Positions 22,601 through 34,560 of a DNA stretch of 64,000 nucleotides are shown here, piece by piece (position 1 is the stretch's first letter; every line of letters starts with the position of its first letter). A program made the translations under genes and the position numbers. The notes beneath the pieces were generated by a model. It made no database searches. It was given only the letters and a program-made list of their open reading frames with translations, and had not been told where the DNA came from. The stretch is from Liriodendron chinense (lineage: Eukaryota; Streptophyta; Magnoliopsida; Magnoliales; Magnoliaceae): positions 11,602,215 to 11,666,214 of the forward strand of contig ML058484.1 of assembly GCA_003013855.2 (NCBI GenBank). Direction: 5' to 3'.

Positions 22601-24960
22601 TATGTAATAATCCCTTGGCATTGCATAGGTAAACTATCTAAAAAATGAGGTGGCCCACCTTGATATACGTGTAAACTCCACACTGGCCCACCATTTTGCC
22701 CTCTTATTTAAGGGCAAAAACCTAAAAGTAGGGCAAATTGATGCAGGAGCATGCGATAACCTAACCTTAGATGCGTGTATATTCAGTTGGAAGATATTCA
22801 AGTAAGAAAATTAACAACTATTTTTGCTCAAAAGGAAACTAACAAATATCAATACGGAGATGAAATTCGTCCGTCCGGATCATGCCCCTCAGCATAAGAA
22901 TCACGTAAACCGTAAAATAGAGAAGATCTAGGGATATAAGGATATCCCAAATCTAGCATAGACCAGTCCGCAGCAAAGTTTGGATCCGATTTCCATGGCT
23001 CAGTATCCCTCTTTTCCGATCGAAACAAGAGTAAATTCAGGAAAGAACAAATGTAATGGGGAATGAATAAGTTCTAGATGAAGGATAACACATATGATAA
23101 AAAATAGAAAAATCGTACATTTCCTGCACCTTGAAGAAATAGAGGCAAGAAAATATGAAAATAGGGGTGAAATCCTTAACACCCGAGAGTCAATCCTGAA
23201 ACCCTAATATCTTGAAACAAGAGAAAGAAAAGCAACCGGAATTTGTATTCATTTAATAATTCGAAATAGGGTTTCTAACAGTATATATACGTTACGAAAA
23301 TAAAAAATACACTACAGTGCCTAAAAATAAAAATATATATATATAAACGCCTAAACTAAATAACGACACTAAAACACCTAGAAACAAGAAAATAAACAGA
23401 AAAGCGTATAAAAGTAAATCCGTTCAACGGTCTAATGGTCATGATGCTCATGCGCGATCCTGCAGCTCACGTACTTGTAACGCGTTAGAAAAAAGGTCCA
23501 ATGGGCCCGGCGTCCATCCACATTAACTCGTCTGCTCCAATACTCAATCTGTGACGTCACCTCCTCTAGTACACTCTAAAGGGTGCACCACTGATGTCCG
23601 CATCACAAATCCAAATCTTACGTGGACTACACCATATAAAACTACGATAAGTGTATGCCTACTATAAAAAGCTTCTTGGGGGCTACAAAAGTTTTAGATG
23701 ATGAAGTTAATATTTGTGTTTTCCCTTCATTCTTGTCACTACACCAAAATCACTTTTTAAGAATAATTAAAATGTTCTTGAATGACTTAGGAAGCATTGG
23801 AAAATGGGAGGGAGGGACTGAGACAAAGCTACGGACTAGATCCGTAGCCATTTGATTAAACCGCTAGGCACCCCCCACCACTACACCTGAAAAGACATTA
23901 AAAAAATAATAATAAAAGAAACCATTTCATGCCTATTCAGAAACAAGCTACTTACGAAAGTTTTACCAAACACAGACTGTTTCCATGGGTTTCAAACTAA
24001 AGAATTGCTACAGTACTTGTGGAGCAACGCTTGACTTTTGGCACCCTTTATGGGTCAACCTGTCTAATTTTCTATTGCAAATTGAAACCAAACCCATACG
24101 ACTTTCAAGTCCACCTGCATTCTCCTCCTGTGGTCTGTTTTCTATTCCAAATTCAAACCAATGACAGCTTTCAAGTCTCTTACAATTTATTCTATGATTT
24201 CTTCATTCCCGAGTACAAATATATGTCTACAAATGAGAGTTCCAATCGCGAAGACCGTCACGATTCCTATTCATTTCTTGCCCTTCATGGCGCTGAAGGA
24301 TGGTTGAATTTTCAGTCTCCCACAACAGAAGTCCACTGTTGTAGCACAATGCCTCTCCAAAACCCATGAAATCTACATGGGTGTCTTCTAAACCACAGGA
24401 GAATTCCAACTGGATGTGGCACTCATGCTACAGAGTTCTGTAGCTCCGCCATTGCAGTAGTTTAGCAAGGACTAGATGTGTTGAATCTCCTTGGGTATTA
24501 ACCCAGTGAGCACCTGTTTTCGACATCCAGATAGGCTCTTTAAGTGCATTTATCAGCTGAAGGTTATTGACGATGACTTTGGACTACTGATCACTCATGT
24601 GGCTGAACCCAAACCCAATTTACCCAACCCGAGTTTGGGTCAGGTTGGGTGGGGTTGGGTTGGGTTGGGTTGTCAAAGTCCTCAGGTCAGGTTTGGGTTG
24701 AGCAAATTTGAGTCAGGTCAGGTTGGGAATAATCACATGCATTTGAGTTGGGGTTGAGTTAGATCTGGTTGGGTCAAGTATAGAGGAATTAAGGCTGGGC
24801 ACCTCGGGTTGAATTTGGGTCAGGTCAGGTTGCAGGTTGGGCCAGGGCATTGTACACAGTGAGGCCCACTTAATAGACCACTCAGATGTTCCTCGCACAT
24901 GCCAGCTTAGCACGTGTTAGCACTGCACAATTAATAGATGTAGGCTGAATGCCAAATTGC
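22601..24960. other. Intergenic, MITE pieces, no gene
   Basis: 22601-22745 is a second partial MITE (GTGGCCCACCTTGATATACG) and 23590-23745 another half MITE. 24598-24840 is a GGGTTGGG-rich stretch like the hAT element at 16280-16910 but without clear ends. I see no supportable gene. Confidence 0.5.
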
Positions 24961-25018
24961 CAACCGTGGCATCAAAATTTGCCTTGGTCAATCCAGCTTT
25001 CACAGCAATTGCAATACC
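24961..25018 (-). pseudogene. Glutathione reductase exon fragment
   Basis: The minus strand reads GIAIAVKAGLTKANFDATVG, about 20 residues. This is the segment of plant glutathione reductase just before the active-site HPT/HPS motif, and it is closest to the plastid/mitochondrial type. The frame remains open a little on both sides, but neighbouring residues do not match and the histidine-containing exon does not follow. It is a captured or decayed single-exon piece of a flavin-dependent disulfide reductase and cannot be functional. It lies close to an ELP2-like exon on the same strand. Confidence 0.55.
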
Positions 25019-25224
25019 GTAACCGTTATCGAAATTATCTGATGAATTGTTGATCAAAGAACCAAACCAAGAAAAGCAAACCAAGCAAAGAGGGGCCTTA
25101 TTGGTGCGGCTCCCACTTTCTCTACTTCTTTAATAGTGAATTGTAATTCAGTCGATTGAGCATGGAAACACACTCAGCTTTTTAAACATCGAAAAGAACT
25201 TTTTTAAGTTTTAACTAGAGTTTT

Positions 25225-25425
25225 GAGCCTGTACATAGACTCATCGAGTTCCATCTCTTGTTTTGGATTTCAGATCTTAGAAGCAAAGAGAAATAGAAGT
25301 ACATGAGTACCTTGACTGAGAGAATCTTGTGATCAGCTGCCACCATTCCTCTTAAGAAATCCCCAACCTGTTTCGGGCTTGGGCTAAGGAAAGAAGGGAC
25401 CTCAAAGAAGTTGGATCTTTCAACT
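25225..25425 (-). repeat. Tandem duplication, unit A (possible exon)
   Basis: Nearly identical to 25426-25630. On the minus strand each unit can be read as LRGMVAADHKILSVK followed by a splice-donor-like AAG|GTACTC, so the unit may hold part of an exon. I do not recognise the protein. Confidence 0.8.
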
Positions 25426-25630
25426 GAGCCTGTACATACTTAGATTCATCGAGTTCCATCTCTTGTTTTGGATTTCAGATCTTAGAAGCAAAGAGAAATA
25501 GAAGTAAATGAGTACCTTGACTGAGAGAATCTTGTGATCAGCTGCCACCATTCCTCTTAAGAAATCCCCAACCTGTTTCGGGCTTGGGCTAAGGAAAGAA
25601 GGGACCTCAAAGAAGTTGGATCTTTCAACT
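25426..25630 (-). repeat. Tandem duplication, unit B (possible exon)
   Basis: Directly adjoins unit A and differs mainly by a 4-base insertion near its left end. On the minus strand it lies between the ELP2-like exon and unit A. Near-identity of the two units implies a recent event. Confidence 0.8.
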
Positions 25631-25714
25631 CAGATTCTGTGCCAAAAAGTTCTAAACATAAATTTAAGCGACAATAAAGAATCATGCACCAGTTGTAAAT
25701 TCACGCTACTCGCC

Positions 25715-25927
25715 CTGGTTCAGCGTCTTCAAAAATGATATAGGGGCTTCAAAGACTCGGGAAACATTTTCATCTGCTCCACTAACAAAGCGCTGATTTC
25801 CTTTTCCTTGAATGATTGTTACACAGTTAATATCATGATCATGAATTTGAGGACGAGCTATTTCAAACCAGGAAACCCCATCTCTAGGATGTTCTTTGTA
25901 TTTCCATGGAGAAGAAATGCGAGTGGT
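25715..25927 (-). pseudogene. ELP2: Elongator subunit ELP2-like exon fragment
   Basis: A 213-base, 71-codon block on the minus strand reads TTRISSPWKY, then GVSWFEIARPQIH, DHDINCVTIIQGKGN, RFVSGADENVSRVFEAP and ISFLKTLNQ. This is a central WD40 repeat segment of ELP2, the propeller subunit of the Elongator tRNA-modifying and acetyltransferase complex. The acceptor (TTCCAG at 25933-25928) is in the right place. The donor reads CAG|GGCGAGT instead of CAG|GTGAGT, so splicing out of this exon looks lost. Family-typical WHEIARPQ(I/V)HGHD is changed to F and D at two positions. The full protein is over 800 residues and no other ELP2 exon is visible, so this is a fragment. The symbol marks its origin only. 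Confidence 0.75.
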
Positions 25928-27620
25928 CTGGAATTTGTTTAAGATCACAAAATAAGGTTCCATATATTGGCCATAAACTCAATATTTTGTACCAATTTAT
26001 GAAGGTTTTCACTAGTAAAAATTGCTGATCATGCTATGATACAACTAGAGACTAAATAATCATGATGAAGCACATAAACTTTGGACCATGAGAAGGATGA
26101 TCAAATTGTGCACAGACTGGAACTTCTGGCATTTCGTTCAACCATTTATGGCATTATTCAGAAAATAATTCGCTGGACTCACTTTTTTTTTTTTTAGTAT
26201 GCACATCCACACTGTTAGTCACCCTCCAATGTTAGCCAACCCCATGTTGGGATTCGATACCTTGACCTCAGTGTTTAGACGAGGTTATCTTGACTCAGTC
26301 TAGCACTGTTAATTGGCACAAGTAATTTTATCATGTCTGTTAACTTTTCTGTTACTAAAAGTCTAAAACAGCTAAGCAAACTAAAATCATGAAATGAACA
26401 TTCAAAACAGCAGGTGGTGCAGGAAATGAAAATTGCAATGAAATGCCAACAAAATATACAAACCATGGCAAACAAAGTATTAGCAATTGCAGGAAAACCC
26501 CATTTCATAAATCAACCAACTTACTAAATGCAAAAAAAATAAATAAAAAATAAAAAATAAAAAAATTCATACTTTGAAAGCCAACTGTTGCATGAAAGAT
26601 GGAAGAAGGCAACTGTTGCCCTGTTTTTACTAGGGTTTCGTCTTTCAACAACCGCATGAAAAGCTACAAGGGTTTCAGCTTTCAACACTAAAAGTTATTT
26701 CAAAGAGAGAGAAGGCAATACCATACAGAAATGTGTATGGTGGGTGAAAGTGGTTACCTTAATCAGAGGATCTCTAGAGCAAAGCGAGTGGGCCTTCAAA
26801 CTCCATCGTAGCATGGAAGAAGCATTTTGTAACTTCGGTAATCAACATCAGAACCTGCCACATTGCAGCCATACTTTGAAAGCCTATCACATGTAACTAC
26901 ATAAAAATGACAAAGTCAAAACAAAACAAAACAAAACAAAACATGAATTCTAGCTCTAGACAATATCTGATTCCTAGCAATCATTATAAGCATTGGCCAT
27001 GTGTCGAAAATAATTTGCACATGTAAATAATATGAAAATCACTAAGTCGGGGAAAAAAAACCCCAAAACGACATAGTTAACATGTAATCCAAGAAAACAA
27101 GGGAAGATTCATTCACAGGCTCCTTCAATAATCAGAACGGCCAAATTCAAGAAAAATACGAGCCTCTGAACGGCCAAAATATAATAATGATACTAAAAGA
27201 AGCATTTCCTCTCAAGACAAATTACAGATTCCCACTGCATTAGGATGCAATTCTCTTGATGAACCCAATCTGTACATGGGGCACATGGCTGGGTGATCAA
27301 AACTATTGGTTGGAAAAGCTCCATTGTGAATGGGGTATGTCCAAAAAACATGCTTCAAGGTTGATGGAGGAATGGATCATTATTCCTGCTGAAAGAGAGC
27401 TTCACATGGTGGAGATGACAACCAAGAAAGCATTGTTTCAACTTCCATGCATCAAATCCCAACTGATGAGAGAACTAACTTTAAAGAATGTAATACCAGT
27501 GGATGAAATTTGGTTTTAGAATTTCATCAAACGCGTCATGGGCACTCTCAATCCCACCAGAAGTTGGCATTCATTTTCTATTGAAAAAACGTATCACCAA
27601 TCCTCAAAACACGTACATAT
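25928..27620. other. No recognised gene
   Basis: AT-rich sequence lies between the ELP2-like fragment and the copia insertion. An open frame at 27256-27519 (+) has a plausible composition (WLEKLHCEWGMSKKHASRLM) but no family I recognise and no splice context, so I leave it uncalled. Confidence 0.4.
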
Positions 27621-27814
27621 TGTTAAAGGAGAAGCGGTCCACATCCGTCGGTGACGTGACCGTCCTGATCTCATGGACCGCTCTGATCTTTTCTTCATAG
27701 GTAGTTTGCATTTATATGATTGTAGCCCCAAAATGAATGGCTAGATTTTATTTAGTTTTATTATAAATAACAATAGAGAGGTTGGGGTATTTCATCCAAC
27801 TCTCTACTTCAAGA
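27621..27814 (+). repeat. Copia 5' LTR
   Basis: Starts TGTTAAAGGAG and ends CTTCAAGA. A TATAAATA lies near 27763. Unusually short, with a non-canonical GA end instead of CA. Confidence 0.85.
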
Positions 27815-27826
27815 TGGTATCAGAGC
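27815..27826 (+). promoter_or_regulatory. Copia primer binding site
   Basis: TGGTATCAGAGC adjoins the LTR with no spacer, and is complementary to the initiator methionine tRNA 3' end as in most plant copia elements. Confidence 0.85.
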
Positions 27827-28579
27827 AATCCTAGCCCCCTTCTCAAAACCCTAGCCCCTTTATCAAAACCCTAACCCCCCCTCCTCTCAAAACCCTAGCC
27901 CCCCTTTCTTTCAAGATGGGATTCCTTTCCAACCCTTCCTTCTACCTTCCACCTTCCTAAAGGACAACCGCCGCCGTCCGGCCCTCCACCGTCCGAAACC
28001 CTACCGTCCGGTCCCCACCATCCGACTTGAACCACCAGACCTAAGCTGACCTCCATTGCCCCCCACCCGCTAGAACCACGCCTGCCTTCACCCATCTCGC
28101 TCCCACCACCTACCCCGCACACACAAGCCCACCTCCATCGCCCCCACCCCGCTAGAACCACGCTTGCCCCCATTGCCCCCACCTGCTGGAAAGCCCCCCC
28201 ACCCCCATCCCTCTCGCACACATAGGCCCTACCCGCCGCTGGACCTCCGCCCCTACCCACTTGCACCACCTCCGCCCGCACCCATCCGTTGGACTCACAC
28301 AATCCACATTCGTCCGCCAACACCCCTCTTGCCCATACCCACCTCCGCCCGCCCACCCCCATCTGCTGGACCCACACGGCCCACCCCTTTCTCATCAGCC
28401 CACCTCTCACCAGCCCGGCCCCCACTAGCCCGACCACCAACAGCCCAGCCCTCCACCTGCTGGCACTTCCCATGCCCGGCCCTATGTTCTCAATAGCCCC
28501 ATGCACCCCACCTCTTCAATGACTTAATACACATTATCTCATGCCCTAGCAAGCTATCCTTTGTCTTCTTCTTTTCCTC
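27827..28579 (+). other. Copia leader, C-rich
   Basis: A 750-base untranslated leader is dominated by CCCACC/CCGCCC words and CCCTAGCCCC repeats near 27831-27905. Long proline-rich frames on either strand are by-products of this composition. Confidence 0.6.
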
Positions 28580-29425
28580 ATGGCTACCGAATCGTCGGCC
28601 TTTACTGAAATGGGTCTTCGCCATTCAGACAATCCGGGTTTGAAAATCACCTCCTCTCCTCTCACAGGGCCCAATTTTCTCCAATGGCAACAAGCTGTTC
28701 GCATTTTTATTGGCAGCAAACGAAAACTTGGCCACATTATTGGGTCCCTCCCTTGTCCCAAAGACAATCCAAAGAAGGCAGATTGGGAATCAGATGACAT
28801 GATTGTCATGTCATGGCTATGGAATTCTATAGATGATAATGTTCGCAGTGATCTTCTCTTCCTCAAAACGTCAAAAGAGATATGGGATACTGTCAAAGAA
28901 CTATACAGTGATGCACATAATATGGCACGCATTTTTCAATTGGAAAAAGATATCGCCTCTCTTCAACAAGATGACAAGAGTCTCACTAAGTATTATGCTA
29001 AACTACGAAGTTTATGCGAAGAACTAGCCTATCATGATGAGGAAGACACTTACTGTGCCAAGGATGTGGTTCTAATTAAGAAATGTCAAGAGGGACGACG
29101 TATTTCCAAATTTCTGGATGGTCTTAAAGACGAGTATGATGGACTCCGACAGCAGATTATTCGTGATGCTGAGAATATGACCTTAAACTGGGTCTACGTC
29201 ACACTAGCCCGAGAAGAAAAATGGAAACAGGTCATGATTTCCCCTGTCTCCCTCACTCAGTCTGCCTTACAGGTTTATACCTTTTCTTCAATTTTTACTA
29301 ATCATAGGCCGTGGTCGTGGCACTCTAGGACGTGGCCGACATCATCTTTTTTATACTCATTGCAAGCACACAAATCATATGGTGGATACTTGCTGGATAC
29401 TTCATGGATGACCTCCCATGCGTAG
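28580..29425 (+). pseudogene. Copia gag
   Basis: The ATG at 28580 opens a frame of about 280 residues. It has GPNFLQWQQAVRIFIGSKRK near residue 30, then MVMSWLWNSID-like and SKEIWDTVKELYSDAHN segments, and KSLTKYYAKLRSLCEEL further on, which is the UBN2-type copia Gag order. The true frame appears to shift near 29250-29300. In another frame, 29310-29410 encodes a zinc-knuckle segment ending in HNxxC-like spacing (HCKHTNHMVDTC) with the first cysteine replaced by tyrosine. Product: nucleocapsid, non-functional here. Confidence 0.8.
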
Positions 29426-29649
29426 GGGTCTTTCTCGTGGGCGCGGTCGCTCAAATATTGGACATGGTGCCTATTTCTCTGCTACTGAATATGAAGAAGC
29501 CCCTGTTGACTCCTCTCCCACTATGGTCCAAGTCCCACAAGAGGAATATGAACACCTCACGACTCAGAAAACCGTCTTATTTGTTTCTAGATCTTCAACT
29601 ACTTCCAGTCCGACTATACAAGGTACTCCACCACTATCTATTAGTCTCA

Positions 29650-30140
29650 GCCTTGGGTCATTAATACCAGGGCCACTAACCATATGACTGGTATGTCTCA
29701 TCTTTTCTCCAACTTTACCTCCAATTCTTCCTTAGGATCTATCAAATTAGCAGATTGAAATCTTACCCCCATCACTGGGATGGGTTCCATTCCTCTTTCC
29801 TCTAATGTCACCCTTGACAAAACCCTTCTTGTACCTGGGCTATCATCAAATTTACTTTCTGTAGCCACCTTAACCAAGCAACTTAACTGTGCTGCCATCT
29901 TTCTTCCTTCTCATTATTTATTTCAGGATCTCCAAACGCAGGAAGATGATTGGTGGTGGTCGTGAGGACAGTGGCCTCTACCGTTTTGATGCAGGTGTGC
30001 ACCTCCGGGCTTCTGCTCATCATATCTCTATTGATCATGAAGATATTTATCAATGGCATTGCCGTTATAGCTATCATTCTTTTCCAGTATTAAGTAGCTT
30101 ATTTCCCTCTTTATGTTCCAAGCAAAACATTTAAAAATTT
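29650..30140 (+). pseudogene. Copia protease and GAG-pre-integrase relic
   Basis: At about 29653-29695 one frame reads WVINTRATNHMTG. Copia proteases have W(V/I)(I/L)D(T/S)GA(T/S) here, so the catalytic aspartate has become asparagine and the glycine arginine, both single G-to-A changes. The following TLDKTLLVPGLSSNLLSV is the conserved flap-to-pre-integrase segment, and WHCRYSYHSF near 30054 corresponds to the pre-integrase WHxRLGHxS motif with losses. Several stops interrupt it. Confidence 0.75.
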
Positions 30141-30143
30141 CAG

Positions 30144-30857
30144 TGTAGTACATGTGCTTTGTCCAAACAAAGGCGTGTTTCTTTTCCTCTGATTTTAAAT
30201 AAAGAATCTGTTCCCATGTTTTCTTATATACAATCTGATGTGTGGGGACCTTCCCCTATTCCTTCTTCTATAGGCTTTTGTTACTTTGTTTCCTTTATGA
30301 ATGCTACCACCAAGATGACATGGATTTATCTCCTAAAACATAAAAGCGACGTATTTGATATTTTTAAATCCTTTCATACTTGGTTGGTAAATTAATTTAG
30401 TGCCAAAATCAAAATGCTTCATTGTGATAATAGTGGTGAATACCTCTCAACTTCTTTTCTCAATTATCTTAGCCAACATGGCATTGAATCCACTACTACC
30501 TGCGCCTCGACACCTCAGCAGAATGGGGCAGCCGAGCACAAAAATCAACAACTTCTCAATATTACTCGGTGTCTTCTTACTGAGATGCATGTTCCCAAAT
30601 AATATTGGGGAGATGCAGTTCTCACTGCTTGCTACCTGGCCAATCGATTGCCTCATTCGGCTCTCAATTTTCAGACTCCAATCTCTCTTTTCAAGAAGGT
30701 CCATCATGTTACTACTATTCCCCTTCGCGTCTTTGGGTGCACTGCTTATGTGCATGACTTCTACCCCTCCCACACAAATTGTCTCCTCGATCCATTCCAT
30801 GCATGTTTGTTGGATATTCTCCTACCCAAAAGGGTTATAAATTTGTTCAATTCCTGA
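30144..30857 (+). pseudogene. Copia integrase relic
   Basis: CSTCALSKQRRV is the end of the zinc-binding region. SDVWGPSPIPS carries the first catalytic aspartate, HCDNSGEYLS the second, and TPQQNGAAEHKNQ the catalytic glutamate. Stops at about 30394 and 30600 and frame changes near 30780 break it. Downstream (30780-31330) is a serine/proline-rich, poorly conserved stretch usual between integrase and reverse transcriptase. Confidence 0.8.
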
Positions 30858-31348
30858 CACCGGCAAACGCTTTGTCACCCTTGATGCAACATTTTTTGAG
30901 TCCCTCAGATTTTCCTCTCCAAAGTCCTCAAGTCCTTCTACTGTCACTCCTACACCTTTCTTCGATTGCCCATCCTCCATCCCTTATCCCCCAAAGGATC
31001 CTCTTCCTGTCACCTCCCTCTCCACCACCGCCTCCTCCATCTGTCTCGCGCCATTCCACTCAACCCATCAATAAGCCCTCTCATCTGCAGGATTATTTGT
31101 GTTCTCATGCCTCTGCACCACTATCGATGAGGAGTGCATCTTCACTACCATCACCATCATCAGATGTTTTGGGACCTACATCTGCAGACAGTAATGGAAC
31201 CTCCTTTTCCACCTCTCATCATCTCCACCACTTTGCTTCCTATCATTCTCTTTCCTCAACATACAAGTCATTTCTTACCAGTGTGGACTCTACCTCCATT
31301 CCCACCCGAGTGGATATTGCCTTAACTCAACCAAACTGAAAACGTGCC

Positions 31349-32556
31349 ATGATGGAAGAAATGGATGCCTTAGAAAAAAACCATACGTGGGATCTCATTA
31401 ATCTTCCTAAAGGCAAGCATCATGTGGGATGTAAATGGGTTTATACTCTTAAATATAAGCCTGATGGTTCTATTAATCGATACAAAGCTCACCTTGTTGC
31501 TAAAGGATTTACACAGACCTATGGCATCAACTATACTAAAACTTTTGCAGCAGTGGCAAAGATGAATTCCATTCGAGTTCTTTTATCTCTTGCTGCAAAT
31601 TTGGGCTGGCCTCTTCAAAACTTGATGTCAAAAACGCATTCTTACATGGTGACCTCCATGAGGAAGTTTATATGAGCCTTCCGCCTGGTTTTCATCGTAA
31701 GGGGGAGGAAACGAAAGTGTGCAGCCTTCGCAAATCCATTTATGGCCTCAAACAGTCCCCACGGGCATGGTTTGACAAATTTACACATGTCACGAAAGAT
31801 GCTTGTTTCCATCAGTGTAGCTCTGACCATTCAATTTTTTGGAAACGCACAGACAGTGGGATTACAATAGTCTGTTTATGTTGATGATATTATTGTCATA
31901 GGTGACGACGCCAGTGCCATATCCAACATCATATCTCACCTTTCCCGTGCTTTTGAGGTAAAAGATTTGGGCTTTCTGCGGTATTTTTTGGGGCATTAAG
32001 ATTGCCCATTCTTGTCATAGGATTTCCTTATGTCAACGGAAATATGCGCTTGACTTACTCATTGAGACTGGTATGCTTGGGTGTAAGCCGCTTGACACCC
32101 CACTGGAGGTTACCCATTAGCTCACCTCCCATGATAGTGAGGCCCTTTCTGACCCTGGACCTTATCAATGTCTGATAGGGCGACTCATTCATCTCACGAT
32201 AACTTGGCTGGATATTTCTCATGTTGTGAGTGTCCTCAGTCAGTTTATGCATTCGCTTCAAGTTTCACATCTAGATGCTGCATATTGGGTCCTTCGTTAT
32301 CTCAAAGGCTCTCCTGGCAAAGGTCCTCTTTATTCTAAACATGGACACCTACAAATTTCGGCCTTCTCTGATGCTGATTGGGCTGGTTCGAAAGATGACC
32401 GCAAATCTACAACCGGCTATTGCTCGTTTGTTGGAGGCAATCCCGTCACATGGAAAAGTAAAAAAGCAAACAGTGGTAGCTCGTTCCAGTGCCGAAGCCG
32501 AATACCATGCTATGGCCCATACCACATGCAAATTACTATGGCTTAAAAAAAATTAA
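31349..32556 (+). pseudogene. Copia reverse transcriptase and RNase H relic
   Basis: MMEEMDALEKNHTWDLINLP opens the domain, with CKWVYTLKYKPDGSINRYKA and LVAKGFTQTYGINYTKTF following. A frameshift near 31615 is needed to continue into LDVKNAFLHGDL. KSIYGLKQSPRAW is intact, and the catalytic YVDD lies at about 31878 in a frame that the upstream segment cannot reach without another shift. RNase H is recognisable from SDADWAGSKDDRKSTTGYCS at about 32370. At least four breaks make it inactive. Confidence 0.85.
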
Positions 32557-32833
32557 CTGAGCTTGGTTTCACTCCTCCTACTCCAATGCAGATGATGTGT
32601 GATAATCAAGCTAGCCATTCATATTTCAAGTAATATGGTGTTCCATGAGCGCACAAAGCACATTGAGGTAGACTGTTACTTTATTCAGGGAAAAAATCGA
32701 GTCTTAAGAAATTGTTACCCCTTATGTTTGTACCTCTGACCAACTTGCTAATGTATTTACGAAAGCACTAGCCAAAGATCGTCTTCGGATTATTTCGTCC
32801 AAGCTTGGCCTTTCTGACATTTTTAGCCCAAGC

Positions 32834-32844
32834 TTAAGGGGGAG
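32834..32844 (+). promoter_or_regulatory. Copia polypurine tract
   Basis: TTAAGGGGGAG ends at the first base of the 3' LTR, as expected. Confidence 0.8.
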
Positions 32845-33039
32845 TGTTAAAGGAGAAGCAGGTCCACATCCGTCGGTGACGTGACCGTCCTGATCTCATG
32901 CACCGCTCTGATCTTTTCTTCATAGGTAGTTTGCATTTATATGATTATAGCCCCAAAATGAATGGCTGGATTTTATTTAGTTTTATTATAAATAACAATA
33001 GAGAGGTTGGGGTATTTCATCCAACTCTCTACTTCAAGA
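32845..33039 (+). repeat. Copia 3' LTR
   Basis: 195 bases, TGTTAAAGG to CTTCAAGA. It differs from the 5' LTR by one extra base near its start and substitutions in three places. Confidence 0.85.
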
Positions 33040-33186
33040 CATACAACCATGACCACAATCTAAATACAAAAATAAAAGAGACAAAAACATGAATATCCAT
33101 CCAATCACACAAAAAACACCTCTTTAAATAATACCACTAAATACTTCAACCAAAATCACCATTCAACCAACTAGTAGCAGTTAGAA

Positions 33187-33212
33187 ACAACAACAACAAC
33201 AACAACAACAAG
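33187..33212 (+). repeat. (CAA)n microsatellite
   Basis: About eight CAA units. Confidence 0.85.
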
Positions 33213-33405
33213 CCTTCAATTCGAATAAAAAAACCATGATCCAGAGAAAAATCATCAGGATATAAAAATAAAAAATCCCAGTAATATACAGGGGAAAACC
33301 CCCACTAACCCTCAATCTGATCTAAACATAGAACCTAACAAAAACTAGACATGCCACTCAATGGTCGAGAAGAAAGAGATCACGGAAAGAGAAGCTAGGG
33401 CCTAC

Positions 33406-33696
33406 CGCAGGAGCGACGGTGGCCATCGTCGGATCTTTGGAGGGGAGGTGCCGCGCGATGGTGGTGGTAGACGGTCTGCTAATTGTTTCAGAAAAAAAAC
33501 CCTAGATCTGCACCGAAATACTGTTGTAGCTTGAGAGAAAACCCCAGATCGAGTTTGGAAAGAGAGAGCTTGAGAAAAATCCCCAGATCTGCACCGAAAT
33601 GCTGTTGTAGCTTGAAAGAAACCCCATATCCAGAGAGAGAAACCTGTTATTTCTTTCTTCTCTATGCTTCTCCTTCGTTGGAGTGTAGATATAAAC
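33406..33696 (-). pseudogene. Promoter and first exon of a host gene (fragment)
   Basis: On the minus strand a TATA-like GTTTATATC (33696-33688) is followed by a CT-rich leader of about 230 bases, an ATG at 33426 reading MATVAPA, and an in-frame splice donor GCG|GTAGGC at 33406/33405. This is the look of a plant first exon. The leader contains a near-identical tandem duplication (about 33492-33545 and 33577-33632) and an upstream ATG. The residues MATVAPA also open some YTH-domain (ECT) proteins, but seven residues cannot identify a gene. No matching downstream exon is found: the next recognisable coding pieces on this strand are the ELP2-like and glutathione reductase-like fragments beyond the copia element. 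It could be a live chimeric gene, but I think a fragment is likelier. Confidence 0.4.
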
Positions 33697-33944
33697 GAGA
33701 GAGAGAGGAGTGAGAGAGGGCAATGAGAGATGGAGAGGAAATGAGAGGAATCCGGATCCTCCTGTTGAAGCCGAGGAGAGAACCTCTGCTTCTGCTGGCT
33801 GGACCAATAAGAGAAGCAACGAGCAGGGTTTCTGTGCTTGGTTTCAACAGAGGATCCGGACTCAAATGAGAGAGTACTGAGGTTCGCAATGGATTTCCTA
33901 ATATAAAAAACAACACATCAGTCACCATGTTGTCGTGGCAAAGT

Positions 33945-34290
33945 TCTGTAGGCCCCACCATGATATATATATGCGTTGCATCCACACTGTCCAATCCATT
34001 TTTTCAAATTATTTTCGGTTATGATCTTAAACATGAGGCAAATCCAGAGCTCAAGTGGACCACACCACAGAAACCTGGCGGGGATTGAATGCTTACCGTT
34101 GAACATTTCTTGAGGCCACAGAAGTTTTGGATCAAGCTGATATTTGTGTTTTCCCTTCATCCCATCCCTGTCTGTGTGGTCTAATTAATAGGTTGGATGG
34201 AAAATAAACATTACAATGGGCTGTATGAAGTTTTTAATGGTGGGCATTCAATCACCACTGTTTTCGATACCACACCAGGTGAACTCTAAA
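33945..34290. mobile_element. Foldback MITE, AGGCCCCACCATGATATAT type
   Basis: Family order is complete through both halves as far as GTGGGCATTCAATCACCACTG. The right terminus is missing. Confidence 0.65.
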
Positions 34291-34560
34291 CCTAGACGAA
34301 GTAAAAACCCTGGTATTGGTTTATACTAGGCATCTTTGACTACCTGCCGAACCTATATATATAGTATATATATATTGCAACCCGAGATACCAATGCTGTT
34401 GTGGGTGGTTACACAACGTGCGCTACTTTCGATTCCACAACAAACCATTTGACTTTTTAATTCGGATTTTTAATTAAATTCATGACTTTTGAATTTCACG
34501 ACTTAAATTCATGAATATTCTTGACTTTTTAGACAAACTATTAAATAGACTTTTGATGGT

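Larger units (their letters stand above)
27621..33039 (+). mobile_element. Ty1/copia LTR retrotransposon, decayed
   Basis: A 5.4-kb element in the standard copia order: LTR, primer site, gag, protease, integrase, reverse transcriptase, RNase H, polypurine tract, LTR. The two LTRs (194 and 195 bases) differ by three substitutions and one indel, so insertion was fairly recent. The coding region nevertheless has many stops and frameshifts and a damaged protease active site. The flanking pentamers CATAT (27616-27620) and CATAC (33040-33044) match at four of five bases and may be the target duplication. It sits downstream of the splice donor of the first-exon fragment at 33406-33690. Confidence 0.9.

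Noticed and set aside
27895..28506. Long glycine/valine-rich open frame on the minus strand and proline-rich frames on the plus strand
   Set aside because: They lie in the C-rich leader of the copia element. Open frames in both directions come from base composition, with no domain.
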